In this document: in pieces, positions 1 through 14,800 of the stretch | Numbering within the stretch: position 1 is the first letter of the stretch | Layout: each line of letters opens with the position of its first letter | Assembly (NCBI GenBank): GCA_026874595.1 | Contig: CM049322.1 | Span: 31,127,340 to 31,191,339, forward strand | DNA from: Sipunculus nudus | Lineage: Eukaryota > Annelida > Sipuncula > Golfingiida > Sipunculidae | Length of the DNA: 64,000 nt | Direction: 5' to 3' | Made by a program: the position numbers and the translations under genes | The notes under the pieces: model-generated | Database searches by the model: none | What the model was told of the DNA's origin: nothing | The model's input: the letters and a program-made list of their open reading frames with translations, nothing else

Positions 1-843
1 ATGAAGCCACCTGATATTACTCCAAGGAGAGTTTCATTTGACACTATTTGACTGCGCGGAGTTCGCCCGCCATCCATTTTGAACACATCCGGGGTTGCCG
101 GAACACATACTCTTTAGATTACCGTTTATATTCAGTTATAAATGGTTGTAGGCATATTGCGGTTTGTAAAAAAAAGTATATACATATATGCCAATCGAAT
201 ATTACGTTCTATCAAATTCACATTGTATTTCAAAATATTTTCAAGATAAACTATGCATACGGAGGCCAGGATCCGATTCACATATTTTTCTCTCCATAAT
301 GTTCACTGACATAGATCACAAGTAAACAACATAACAAAGACAGCCCTTTTAACAACGAATCCTGCGGGCATTTAGAATATGTTATGATGATCCAGATTTT
401 ACAAATTATATGGTTTCCATTGGCAATACCCTAAATTTATCACAAAATTTCATTAAGATCCGTTCATAAGGGTTGGATAATGTTGCTAATAGACAGATGA
501 AGTAAGTGACCAAGTAACTAATGAAGATATAAATATTACACATCGTAACCCTGCGGAGTTATTTTTTTACCCCTGCTGCTCAATAGTTTAGTCAAAGGGA
601 AGCAAATCATTTTAACAGAATTTGCTACATCGGCCATCTGCTGCAAAAAAGAAATATAATACTAAAGGCGTAAAAAACATATTGTGTTTTCACAGGTAAT
701 AGCTTTATTTTGATAGAAAGACAAAATTGGAAATATTGAAAGAAACCTACGACTTTCCGGTTTAGTTTCAGTCTATGTTATTGGTATACTGAGGAGAACT
801 ACATTGATTTAAAATGAGAAAACCACTGATTTCATATTCATAG
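1..843. other. Intron of gene 1 (left part cut by window)
   Basis: No exon, RNA gene or clear repeat is seen. Exon a at 844 needs an upstream phase-1 exon, so this should be intron. Confidence 0.6.
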
Positions 844-1119
844 GACGCCTAACAGCACCAGCAATACAAGTGACAATGACCCCTGTTACAGAAGGACAAC
901 GTGCAGAGTCCACCTGTACACCAGCAGAAAGTGGTGAGACCATCCTTCAATATGCGTTCAGGAGAACGGATGGACAGATGAGTGGTAACATCAACCAGGA
1001 ACAGGGAAGGCTGATTATAGACCCAGCATACAGGAATGATCAGGGAAATTATTCTTGCCGGGTTATAAATGTAGCAGGGCCTTCTCCGTGGAGTAGCGAT
1101 GTCAGACTGGAGGTGGACT
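844..1119 (+). CDS. Gene 1 exon a: Ig-like domain
   Basis: This 276-bp exon is flanked by an AG at 842-843 and a GTGAGT donor at 1120, phase 1 at both ends. It encodes about 92 residues containing TPVTEGQRAESTC near the start and the F-strand motif DQGNYSCRV near the end, so both Ig cysteines are present. The last full codon is Asp and the split codon continues into exon b. The exon is closely related to the partial exon at 63879 (shared TPVTEG, CTP, GETILQY and FRR), which identifies gene 2 as a paralogue. Its upstream partner exon lies outside the window. Confidence 0.9.
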
Positions 1120-4100
1120 GTGAGTATTAACGAGCTTTCACTTTTAATATACATATATACAAGCCTCCTGTAGTGTTAGTGATGATTAACTCAAACTGTT
1201 ATTATCATTTATATACTAGATCCTCCCGACAATGTAAAAATCAGTGTATACGGCAACGGTACCAGCCTGTACTCTGATGATGACATCATACTCACCTGTA
1301 CAGCTGCTGGAGGAAGACCGCTCGCTGAGTCTGTTAGGTGGAACTGTTTAAATGAAGGTAGCGGCGATGGAACGTCGATCCCCGGGGGCAGACAGAATGA
1401 ATTCACCACTAAAGACAAGAAGTCATGGCATGGACAAGTGTGTTCGTGCTCGGCCTGGCAGAGAGGGAACCAAGGCCCTTATACATCAAGTATAACCTTC
1501 ACTGTCTTATGTAAGTATGTCAGGGTCTTAAAACATTAGCCCTGGTAAACTACAGACTTATATTATACAGATACAAGGTCCCTTTCACAACAAAACACAT
1601 ATGAATTATGTACATGCGTAATCATATAAACATATTTATTTGTTGATACATCTGTTTGCCTACTGTTTCACAACTGCATAGATATGTATTTTCAAAATAA
1701 TTATTTTCTTTTGAGTACCATAAGAATACGGACTATCTTAGTGTTTGGGGCTATCAAAGAAGGATTTTCCATGTCATCATTCATTTAAATAATGTGCCTT
1801 ATTTAGCATATATCAGTCTCTTCATGCAAAAATTAACAAAATTGACCTTACCAAACCGTTTAGAAGTGACTGCTTTTATAATCTCACTGAGATTAAGCCC
1901 ATTTCGACAGCAAATTTGTCATAATGTCACATTAACCAAAATGCATGAATTGATTGTTTTGAAATCTGCCATGTCTATTCTACTTGAAGAGTCTAATCTT
2001 TTTGTCAGATTATTGGAGCAACTGGTAATTTGTAATAATTTTACGCAGGTTCAAGACTTACAATTAACTATCATGTCACAGAATGAATAGCGCACTCGTC
2101 TACCTTTTAATTGTAAAAATAATATGGAACACTTATTATAACACCTGTTCCTACTTCTCATTAATATTTAAAAAAGGTGAGCCATAAAAAAAATATTATA
2201 TGATGAAATAAGATTAACAAATATGAAGTTTCACTATAATAGGCTCATTTACGAATTCCTTTTAATTTACTGCGCATGTTGATGTTGATCCTTGATACCT
2301 TTACACCTTACAATTACAAATACTGACTGGTAATTTTAAGAATGACAGTTACAATGCATGCCTCAGTGTTACCTGAGCAAGTTATTTAAAAATGTGACTT
2401 GTGAACGATAGCCAATCATGCTAAAAGTCAGGCTTGTCTTGGTAATAACAGGCAAATCTTAGTAACAACTTTTCTTTAAGATTGACTGAAAGTTTGCATC
2501 AGTATTTCAAAAAAGTGCATTTTACCCAACAGGGCCCCCGGAAGGACCCTCTTTAGAATTCAACCCTATGTTGCCCTGGCTTGAGGACAGAACGTACAAC
2601 GTTACTTGTAGGGTAATTGATTTAGGTAATCCAGCCTGTACCTATACCTGGTCAAAGGGCAATCAAAATCTTCAGCAGCCAATAGGTGCCGCCACCATCA
2701 GCCTCCCAGTTTCAAAGGATGACCAAAACAAAGAGATCAAGTGTGAGGTACAGAATCAACATACCCAGAACAGACCCCAACAACAACCTGTCCAGGCGAA
2801 ACGGAGTCTTGATATTCAGTGTAAGTAAAGCATGAGGAGATCAAGTTACTGTTTATTCCATTGGTAAGCATTCTTTGTGGGAGTAACTGAAACTTAATGT
2901 TAAATATACGTAAAGAAAAATAAGATCAACTAAGTGTCAGTACTACAGTGAAACCCCTGTATGGCTAAAAGCCACATTACCGGGCGAACAGAATCTTGAT
3001 GTACAGTGTAATTAAAGCATGATGATATCAAATCATTGGTAAACAAACTGTCCAGTTAAAACAGAATCTTGATGTAGAGCGTGAATAAATTATGATAAAT
3101 TAATTTTTAACTTGCCTCAGTAAGGAAAGGAGGGGTTAGCTCTTAATGGGTTAATATTCCTTAAAGATTGTGGCACAGTTAAATAGATATTTTTACTTTA
3201 GGTATGTCAGTGATAATATTTTATTCTGAATTGATGCATTTCAGTCAAACAGTTAAATGCGTTTGTCCACCTGTTTGTCCGAAATGTCGTTAACACAATA
3301 ACACGGAAATAAATTGACTACAGTTACCATTCTAACACCATTGATGCACGATATGAAGTGCTATGTCAAGGTTGCATATGATTGACCTGGTGCACTTCCC
3401 GTGGCCATACACGTCGTCATACCAAAATGATTGGTGCATCTAAAGGGCACCTACTGAATCAATAAACAATTCAAACACTCCCTGGTGCTACTGACAGTTT
3501 GGGATCACATGGCTTGCTTTTTACATGTCCTGTCATTTCAGCATCATTTCAAATAAGATGCTTTTTAGCTCAGCTTTAGCTGGTTGTGTTTCTGCTCATT
3601 GCACTTGCTGAACCAATTGTGGCATAACTCCGTGTACAGAGGTGTGAGACCTTACACAGAGGTGTGAGACCGTTCCATGAAATGAGAAAGTTTTAGTTGT
3701 CTGATAACACTACACCAGGCTTGGGTTAAGTATATGTTTGTGTTCTTATAAAATTAATACTTTCTTCTAACTTGCTTCGTACCTGGCATAAATGTACTTT
3801 AAAATGCACATTTTTTTTAAATGCTCAAGTATATTATCAGGAGAATATCAGAAGACGTGTCAGAAATTAAATCAATAATGAATAAGTTGAACTGGAAAAA
3901 ACAGAGGTGCTCCTTATCACTTCTCTTCTACTTCTGAAGGTTCCTTTCACTGGTGTTCATTTTCAGAATCTAGAAGTACATCCTAGCACAGCAGCCAGAA
4001 ATTCAGGTTGTGTGTTTGATCGAACTATGAGCTTGGTACAGCATGTCAACAGCATGTGCTCAATATGCTATTTCGACCTCAAGAATATCAATCTCATCAA

Positions 4101-7100
4101 GAACTCTCTTACCAGGGACGCCTTAACTACTGAATCATTTACAGAGAGTTCAAAACACAGTTCTAACTAGAACACATAAACATGCCGGCATCTTACAGTG
4201 AAAGATCATCACTTGCTCCTTGTCAAGCAACCGATTGATTGAAAGATATGTACAAACTCACGGAAAGCACTGCCTGATCAGGCACCCATATCCATCACGG
4301 AGCTATTCCATCACTATATCACTATATAAGGGAGCTAGGTGTTGTCTTTATTATAATATTTTCAGTTTACAGGTCATTCTCACTTTCGATTTCTGTGTGC
4401 TTGCAGAATGTCCCTTTTTCTCTAGGAACTACACCAAAATAACCTTTAGGATTACACAGGTAGGGGTAGAAATTAGTGACAAGTAGATACCACAAACGTA
4501 AATATGTCTAATAAGATCTCATTATGTTATATGGATACAATATGTTCAATGGTAAACCAAAGAAGCATATATGCATAAATTGTCCCTGAATATATCTAAT
4601 CTGTAATAGAGGGATATCACGTCATCATAAAGAACGAGCAGAAATTAATCACATGGGAAAAATAAAAAAAAATTGGCCCATCTGCAAAGGTGGATATTAA
4701 AAGTAATGATCAAGTTAAGGAACTGGCAATTTGTGGTATTCAAAAAAGGGTTTATGACAAGCTGCATCCTGAAAACTGTAGTAAAAGTAAAGGTTGGTAT
4801 TTACTTTTCAGTAAAATTGATGGTTTTATGTATTATGCAAGAGATAATGGAGTTTTGGAAGATTTATGAATTTCGAGAAAACATAAATGAGATATCCTAC
4901 ATTTTGTTATTTGCCCATTCTTAACTATATGCTGAAATAGTGAGCGATCTTTACTACTCTATGCAAACTTTAATTCCTGTATTTAATAAACGTACTTTGC
5001 AATTTATTTTTTAAATTATAAAAATATCTAAGCATAGAATTTCTTTGAACGGATGCAAATTAAATCATTTCATCTATAGCTGGCAGATTGTTATGGCACT
5101 ATTGTAGTCAGCATAGTTTTTTCTTCCATAAAACCAAGATTTGGTAATTACAGGAATCATTGTAAATTATCTCTAAGTTTGACATCGGTTTGTTATTTGA
5201 ATAACGTAATGAAAATAGACAGTTTTATGATCTTTTGAGTGGTTTTTATGTATATTTAGTACAGATTGGGTAATAATGAAAAGCATTAATTCTCTTGCCA
5301 TAGTCTGGCATCACATTGATTTTTTTTTACGTTTCAAGATGATGCTGTTGGAATGTGATGAAAATGGTATGAAATAATTTACGTTGGTTCATGTTAGGTA
5401 ACACTATTTCGGTGAAGTGCTTAATACTGTGACCGAGGCTTTAAACACTCTTTATGTCACTTTATGTAAAAGGAAAAAAATGTGTATTGATTACAATTTA
5501 TTAATGGGGCCTCGTTCATTTATAATTCAAATTTAAAAACCCGTGCCAAGGTTTATAATTTTATTGGATCATCAGTAACTGACATTTGAACATTGGAACA
5601 TTTATCCCCAGGAGCTCCCATAGTAAGATGTATCATTCTATGTATATTAATTTATATCACAACAAAACACATTGTAAATAGCGTTGACATGTCAAGTTTG
5701 TTTATTTATTAATCAGTAACTACTATTTCAACGCGTTTTTCTAGTTGCCCCCAGTGTCAGATTAACACCCAGTCAGGAAATAATCACAAAGAAGGAAGAC
5801 GAGGCCCTAACACTGGAGTGTTTATCAGAATCCAACCCAGAGGCACAGATCCAGCATTATAAATGGATACATCAAAAGGAAGGATCAACAGTCCGCGAGC
5901 GGCAAGGCCAGAAGACATGGGTACTAGGACCAGTCAAGAAAGAGACTTCTGGTAACTACACGTTTACAGTGTCTATACAGATTAGCCACCCAGAGTCTAC
6001 AACACTGAGAGGCAGTAGACAGACAGGTCTTGACGTCCTGTGTAAGTCCTTCATACCCTTTACTCTAATTATAGAATGGAGGCACTAAATGTTTGGTGAA
6101 GATAATTTCAGTCTAACTCAGTAAACAAATCGCTAGGCTACCTGGTCATTAGCAGATAACAGCCTACAACAAAGCTAATATTTAAAATTCTAACACAGCT
6201 TAGATATATCTCTTTGGAAACCTTTAATTATATCGGTTATACAACTAGAACTACAAAACATTGAACTCATACCTCAAAGGTGATCTATGATGTAGAACTA
6301 ATATTTTACAGTGTTTCACAAATTAAACTCAATATCCTTATTGACAAATATAACCATCAGCCCGCAAGTTTGAACTAATTGTTTCATGAATTGTATACCA
6401 AAACCATCGTAACTGCAGTTTTCAATAAAATGCTCGTCTATGTAAATCTAAGTCTCGATAGTAAACTTGACAGTCCAGGGGTAAAATGAGCGGCTTTCTC
6501 CGCTGGCGATCCTAGTTCTATTCCCGCTGTTGCTATGATAGTCGGTAATACTGTCCGGCTCGTCCATGTTGGTGGTTGACTCCGGTTTGTCCACCCCTCA
6601 AGACTACCGAATACCACCATCTGAGCCGTAGAGTAAACCTCCCATTATCTATTATAACTACTGTGTAATACATGTAAAATTAAGCAAAGTATTATATATA
6701 TTATATATATATATAAATATAAATATAAATTTATATATAAATATATATGATCCAAATTTTTCAATCCATTCAAGATCAAACACAAAAGCAAATCCGAATA
6801 GATATAACAAAAAAAAAAAAGAAAAATTAATAACAAATATCAAATGCAAATGCACTTACAAATGCATTTGGCAATTGGCCCCTCTTGGGTATATGATACG
6901 CAACCAATGTGTGTAGAGAATATTCTTATATTTAAACAGCTGAAAAAATAATAGACATATATGTGTGTGGATTGGCGGCTATTATAATACAGTTATAACT
7001 TGATTAATTTACATCTAAGCTAAAGAGGGAAAATATGGCGCTGGAGCGCCGTAGTTGAGCAAGTCCGGGAAGCCGCTCCTTCAGTAATGAAAAAGATGAT

Positions 7101-10100
7101 ATTTAAGTGAAAGTTTAATTATTATTTATTTACTGATAGGCACAAAGATTAAGAGAATTCCAAAGTAGATAGAGATGTAAAGCTAAGGTCTATAAATATT
7201 AAAATGGGTAAGATCAAGCTGACTTGTCAAGGCTGTTTGCTTGATGTAAGTATCTTTCTACATACGGTTTGGTAGGATGATATCTAGAGGAGGAACGAAT
7301 TTATTTTTGGCTATAATATGCTTGTGGTCATTTGTGAAGGTTTGTATCGAGTTTATATGTTTTATCCTGTAGTAAGTGTTGACGGATTGTTCTATTATGT
7401 AATCCTTAACAGTCGGTGTATTTGTGCGGGTCTTAGTTCTGATGTTTTAGTGAACCTACTTCTCCTTAAGGTTGCTCTTAGGGCTTTGTTTTGTCAAACT
7501 TCTAATTTATTTAAGTGTGTCATAGCTGCACCTAAGAAAGAAATGCCTATAAGGCGGATCCATTGTTTATATAGGTGTGTAGCTGTCTCCAGTTAAAGTC
7601 CGTCCTTCTATTAGCACACAGCCTTTATAGCAATATTCCTACTCCATATTCGTTGACTGGTATGTTCTATGTGAGGGCGCCAAGTGACTTTTTGTCAAAA
7701 AATATACCTAAGAATTTGGCAGCATCAGACTATTTTAAATTTTTACCTAACAGTTTTAAGGGGTCAAAATATTTTGGTTTAATGGCCTTAATTAACAAAC
7801 AGTTTGCTTTGGTTTGATTATTCTTTTGTTTCTCCAGGTGTTGTACCAGTTGCTCATAGGTCGAGCTGCGCTTTGACTGCTTGACGTGAATAGCAAACGT
7901 TGGAACCAGTAGCCCAGATGGCTATGTCGTCAGCGTACTGTGAAACGCTGCCCATTCGTTCTGTGGTCGTAAACATACACGATATAGAGTAAAGGGCTGA
8001 TTAATCTCACCAGTTTATATGGCAGATGGGATCACGTAACTTTAATGCGGAGACCGTCAGACCATACTGTTTCAAAGGCTTTTTCTACGTCGAGAAATGT
8101 GGCTAAGGTGTGCCGATTTGCTTCCTTCCATTCATGATGGCTTGAATTAGACGGAATATATGATCATATGCTGATCTCCGGGAGCGAAAACCTGACTGGT
8201 CGTTATTGGAAAATTGGCCACCCAGCTCTTTGGTCTAGTCTCCAAGAAAGTAGTGATTCGGTTTTAAATGCTTTTTTTTTTTCAAATAGCTGATATTTGA
8301 TCTATGTCGGTTTGTTAGTTGTCTAACCAGGTTTTACGGATCATTTTTACTAATGCTTCTTTTCTCTTTCAATCGAAAAATGTCCCCATGAAATGCACAG
8401 CGTTTATAGGTTTGCATTTCTCTCTAGACTGGGGTCTGGGATTTTCATTATTATTTAATAAGTAAATTTGGATTTAGGGCCCGCTTTACCTTAAAAATTC
8501 CCACTGGTCTTACCGCTGCGTTGTCGTCAATGTCTTCCGTTTTCTAGAGGTTTAAATAGTGTTTTATTTTCAACATTTGTTTGCTTAGCTGTGTTCATCC
8601 TTAAAGTAAGGGTTTGTCAGGGTTTTGTGTCTTAAAGTATCCATAAATAATCTGCACGGCATTTTGCTGTAGCAGGGACTTTACCGTCAGGGCGTATTAG
8701 GGGATTAGCCTGTCCTGTATTTGGGTTTAATTTAGAGTTAGAGAAATGTTTGAATTGTTTCTAAAATTCACCCGAGTTTATTTGACGATCTAAACTGTTA
8801 ATATATTCTGACCATTGAGATCGTTTTTGCGCCAAGGTAGCTAGCTCTACTAACCTATTTACTCTATTTAGCTTTGGCCCCAATCAGTTTTAGCGATATT
8901 CCGAAATAATTTGTTCTTGGAAATCTGAGGTTTCTATCCAATGTCTACATGAATCAGGAGGTGGTCCGATCCGATACACTCCCGTATAAAGAACTTGGAG
9001 AAGACAGCGACGTTTGGAGTGGCAAGAGCGAGTTCTAAACTGATCCCAGCGCCTATTTTTTGCAATTTTGATGTTTGGGCTTATAATAAACTATTAAATC
9101 TAGGTTTGGAGCTTCCCCATCTGCTTCGTTTATCTTGACTGAGGTGGCTTCGGCTTTAAAATTACCGAACCATTTATTGTTAATCAAATTTTCAAACCGA
9201 TAACCACACCCCTTCTTGAACGTTCTCTCTATCTGAGCGAACCAGATCATATTTGTCTAGCGTGAAATGTTTACCTGCCATCAGTTTCAGATATTAATGC
9301 AATGTCTATATTATTTTTATCTTCATATATTAAATTCTAGTTTACGCGCGTTTTAAGCCGTTTGTCTTGAAATGTGCAATATTAATACTATTTACGGCGT
9401 GTATTGATGGTTCCTGTTTAGATTAAGGCTTGCCAGCGGTCATCAATTGCCAGTGCTTCCAACCTGTCAATGTCCGATCTAATGGCTGCGTGGTCGACCT
9501 TTTGGCAGAAATACCTCCGGATCAATCCATGAGCTGTCTCGCATAACTAATAGTTGAACATCGGGGTTGAAGTTGTACACCCGATCGGTGATGAATAACA
9601 CGGTATTTCAGTCAAGATGTGCCTTTGACGGAGTGGCCGATGGTTTTGGCAGTGCCCAGGCATTTGTCTGTGAGGGTGTTGCTGGCCGCAAAAGCACCTG
9701 CATCGTCGTATAAGCTGTGCTGGTGCTGGTCTGGGGCTCCTGTCTAAAATTGCTATTTTAAATGCGAAGCAACCGCGATTTGTGCACCTGAACAATTGGC
9801 ACATCCCGCGTGATCTTTGTTTATGGACAGGCACCTATTCAATGACGGTCTCTCCAAACCTAAAGCAGCGGACTGTGTTTTGACCCTGTCTGCTGTATGT
9901 CCAAAACGTTGACAATTAAAACATTGGTCAACAGTCTTAAGGTCTCTGTATGACTCTAACTTAACAATCAGTAGAACCAGTGTTTAAGGCGTCTTAAGCG
10001 CAGATACATAGTGCGCTTCGTTGTCAAGTTTGACAGTCTCTTTGGGTCAGTCTCCCCTTGGTCTTGATGGAGCCCGTGGCTTCCATGACACCTAGGTGTC

Positions 10101-11568
10101 TAATTTCGCTGACTATGTCCGAGTCAGTGAAGTTCATGAGAACTCAAAATACTACCCCATACATGTGTGTTATGGTGGTCCGTTGTCGCCGCTCGCTAGT
10201 GGCAGCAAAGGTAGCACAGTTACATCCTGACAGCTTTTTCCACGTGGGGTCGTCTTTCAGTTTGCCAGCTTCTGTCAGCTTAAGCGCCCTGGATTTTGTC
10301 AGCTTGGTCCCAGCCTGTCGTGATCTGGTCTATCGTCTCTTTCAGTCTGAGTGATTTCAGGAGTAGTTCGTGGTTGATCCCGACTATCCTGACGTAGGCG
10401 TATGTGTTTGCAGTGGGTTTGTTGTCTTTCAGTGTCGGTGTGTTTGATTTGGGTGTGTTTTGGGCAAGTGTGTTGGTGCAGTTTCCTTGGGAAGGCGAGA
10501 ATTGTTTTGGAGCAGGGACCATGGACCATCGAAGCTCGTTAGCTTGGAATGTGTTTTGTTTGATTTGTGTCCTAGGTCGTTTGTGTTTTGTTGCTTGCCA
10601 GAAATCGGCACGCATGCTGGTCAGTCGCGTATGTCTGTGTGTGGGTTAGTTTGTGTGTGTTTGATTGTCGGTTCTCTCCTGGCCAAAAATGTGAAGCAAT
10701 CAATCTGAAACTTACAGGGTTGATTGAAAAGAAAAGTCCTCTTGAAGCCTCTTGTTTTTGGTCAACATGGGTCAAAGGTCAAGGTCATGGACATCCAAAA
10801 ACTTTGCAATTTTATTTTCGTCATTCCTTTGTCGATATTTGTCCTGTCTTCACAAACTTAGGCTCATTTTCTTCCCTCTGCCTTCTGCATAACATGGTTT
10901 AGTCATCTTGGCTCAACATTGTGTGGCTTTGTCAGCATGTCGGTCTGTCTGTCAGTTGTTTTCAGTTTAGCCTTCTTGCTGGGTCTTGTGGCTTACATAT
11001 AGCATTATACAGGCCACAGTTTTGCAGGAATCTGTTTTAAACTAATACATCTTATGTCTTGCACTAACATCTCGAAAGAGACTTTCATTTCCGCAACTGG
11101 GGGCACTTTACTTGAAACACTATAACATATCTTTTTTTGGCCATATTTCCGAAACTATAAACCCGAATTTCATAAACTATAGCTTATTTTCATTTTCTGA
11201 GTCTTCTCCATAACTTGTGTCACTTTGCAAGTATGTCTGTCACTTTAAAACAGTTACAAATTTTATTTTTCTCATAACTTTGTCAGTACTGGTCCTATCA
11301 TCACAAACTTTGGCTCATTATTTTTACCTATGTCTTCTGCATAACTTAGTTAAGTCACTTTGTCAATATGTCTGTCTGTTTTTCAGTTGTCCTCAATTTT
11401 GCCTTCTTACTGGTTCTTGCCTCTGTAATATAGCATTCCATAGGTCACAGTTGTTACTTTCACCTATCGTCTATCGAAATGATTTCTTGAAGCTGTATGT
11501 GTATCTCTAAATTGGTCAAAGTTCAAGGTCATCAAAGTCATCAAAACACGTCAAATTATTATTAAGCC

Positions 11569-11626
<58 letters not shown>

Positions 11627-11743
11627 AAGTTGGTTCCAGTGTTAGCAGTATAGTACTATATACAGCTAAGGTAGAGCAGATTAACTAAACGTTAAGCACG
11701 CTGGAGCATCGTGTTATTACTCCTTAACGTTGCTAAACGTTTA

Positions 11744-11815
<72 letters not shown>

Positions 11816-14800
11816 GCGCATTCTCATACATGCATACGAAGAAACAGGCTGTCTGGAAAGAAACACAAATTGTAAAATAACATAAATGACACTTATACAA
11901 CATTTATAAAAAATTGCTTTAATCAGTTCAATTATGTAACTTACAGTGTTTAACTTTCACTTTCACAAGTATAATTATGTAGATAGTGAGATATATCTTC
12001 TTTGTAAGTAATAAACGGATTGTCATGAACGTTTGGTCTGCGTACTTTATCAGGGATAGCTTTAACCATTTCATTAGATCAGTGATTAGCGACCCCTAAT
12101 GTATGCAATCAATTTTACATAAGTTCAACATTCATTCCCGACTGACAATTGATGGTCATCTGGCGATGTAGCCAAGTGTAAATGGGCATGGTTTGATTTA
12201 AAAAAAAATATTGAATGCACCTTAAAGACCAATATCCAAGTGTCGTTGGCCGTTTGAACAATATCAGGTGAACCAGTCCTTGAAAATGATAAAATGTCAC
12301 TTAATTTCATAAACAGGCTGCTCTTTCAAGTTGCACCGGAGAGTTGTTCAAAAGTTTCCTGATAATTTTTGAGTCTGACATCAAATATCAGTCAAATAAG
12401 AAAATTAGCAAAGTAGTCGTATCAGTTTATCGCCAAGTTGAATTGTATTGTCCTTCAAACAGATATTATCAATTTTTGTATTAAATAAGGTTGATAAAAA
12501 TTGGGCCAGAGAATTCTCTAGAAATATCACATGCATTTATTTAAATAGGAACATAAAATTTTGTTACATATTAATAAAAAGCACTTATTTCATAGCAGTG
12601 CTCACATGGTTAATTACCTTGATATATATTTAAATTGAGATTGATATACATTTTTCTCAAAGTATAACCTCAACAAGACAAATAGCATTTATAACTTATA
12701 GCCCACAATATCACAGGTTTTGGTTGCCAGCTCATCATTATAAGGCATTTCTTTAAGTTTTATAAGAGTTTTTGTCAATTTTTAACACTGTGTAAGTAGC
12801 AATTATGAAAGTGCGTTCAATATGGATACATAGTTAGGCATCTTTCATAACAAATCAAATGTATTGTTACTCATACCAGCATGTATAGCTCCGTACTAAG
12901 CAAGGTTTGAGGACAGTAAAGCGTTTCTTTGGTACTGTCACTGGAATAGTTGTAAAATCCCCATATAGCAGTATTTAAAAAAAATAAAAGGAGATTTATG
13001 ACTGAACTGTTTATTTCTCCGCACGTTTAGCAGTTGTAACCAAAGGTTATATAACGTCTATTTTGTTCCCAGCATGAAATATGATTATTCTGATGTTTAC
13101 ACAGTATTGTTATTTGCAGAATGGACACAAGTTGAACACTTTTTTTTTCAGCCTCTGTATTATATTTTAGACCTGCACATAAACATTCGCAGCCCTGAAC
13201 AGGAGGTGACGGAGTTTGAGCCAGTAACAGTGGTCTGTACAGCAGATGCTGTACCAGCAGAGACCGTCCAGTTCCTGCCATGGATACACAGTAACAGAGG
13301 GGTAGATACACCACTCAGCAGTAACTTCTCTAATCAGAGTATAGCAGTGGTTCAGTTTACATCAATACAGTTCTACAACTCCGGTAACTACACCTGTAAA
13401 GCACGTAATGAAGAGTATCCTGAGAAAATGGCAGCTACGCAAGTCACGGTTAGATGTGAGTTTGTTTTATTATTCTATCTATACTTGAGAATATAGTGGT
13501 TACATCTGGCTGTTATTAAGAAATGCTAACAGAAGGTTCAGGAGGTAACAGATGTAAACGTACATTGAAGATAACAAATGATAATATGCTTCACCCAGAG
13601 GAATAACCTTTTGTTGGACCCCATTTTCTTAATTACTTCTAATCATGGGTTAATAAGACAAAATTTGTCTGCGGCATAAATTAGTGTCAAAACGAGATAT
13701 TTTCTAACTTCAAAACAGACTTGCTTGCTAAAAGACAAAACTCTGAAACAGGTTTTATCTCGTTTGGATATCTCATAAATTACCAAAAATCAGATGAACT
13801 GCCTTGCTATGGTCAGTGCTGCCGGTAGTTCGTACAAAGCAGCAAATGTTACTAATCAGTACTTCTTACGAGAGACTACACATAAGATTTAGATATGTCT
13901 GCACCAAAGCCCTGTTATTATGAACAACACTTGCATACAATCTTCCCTGGTAAAGAATTGACCCCGGAAACCCTGGTGAAAATACAGAAAACTCCGATTA
14001 CAGAGACGTTATGCTCTTCTCCTGAACCATGGTCAGTCAAGACGTAACAGTCTGTAATATGTCAATAAATTAACAAAAAAAAGTAAAGATAAATAGAAAG
14101 TGCACTCATAAACAGAGTACAGGGTTAGCATCCAAGATAACCATATACTTTTTTAGATAAAAATAACTAATCCAAAAATTAAAAACCCTTTCAAGAAGGA
14201 CATATTTTGATGTAATAGTGAGCAAATATCGGGATCGCAAACACCCTACTATATCTGCTTCACTGTCTTTGTCAGATTTCTAAATCCTATCCTATTAAAG
14301 TGTTACCCTATTCAGGATTCAGAACGAGTTGTAAATAGATACAGATTTACGGTGGCTTGTATAGAACATACAGAATTTTATCTTAATCTCTTTCCCACGA
14401 GATAGTATCTCATTCCCACGCGATAATTATCTTTCTCCAACGAAATAGTATCTCGTTCACACGCGATAAATATCTCGTTCCCAAGTGTTAGTATTCAATG
14501 CTAGCTGAAGCAGTCATGTGGAGATTAATGTCTGTTGTCTGTTCTCTGCTGTATGTCAGAGCGTTAATGCGTGTATGTATGTTATTGCATGTGAGTTTAC
14601 GACGAATGCCTTGATGTAAATTTTACAGCGGCTTTCGTGGCGTTGTTTCAAGGTATATTCGGATATATATGCCCATTTTTACGAGTTAGGGGAAAAATTG
14701 TGTTCGTTTAGGGTTACTGATTTTAAGGTAAGGGTAAAACCTTCTGTCCTAAACATATTAAATAAACTGAAACACTTATTTCTATGTTATCTTCCCATAA

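Larger units (their letters stand above)
2821..5744. other. Gene 1 intron c-d
   Basis: A 2.9-kb intron. It holds two decayed copies of the exon c 3' end (2978-3030, 3047-3093) and a 15-bp match at 5429-5443 to the left end of the Harbinger element. The remainder is unassigned AT-rich sequence. Confidence 0.7.
7005..10650 (-). mobile_element. Jockey-type non-LTR retrotransposon, degraded copy A
   Basis: The minus strand carries, in the expected order, a gag-like ORF1 with zinc knuckles (about 9740-10620), an endonuclease and linker zone, a reverse transcriptase zone with YADD (7926-7937), and the 3' end near 7005. The reading frame is broken by many stops and frameshifts. Its last 550 bp or so match copy B at 40700-41275 on the other strand, including TCAACTACGG and GCGCCATATTTTCC just before the end. 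It lies antisense inside a gene 1 intron. Confidence 0.85.

Noticed and set aside
3907-4486. Two plus-strand open frames of 87-88 residues in gene 1 intron c-d
   Set aside because: No Ig or FN3 signature, no phase 1 splice pair; they look like chance open frames.
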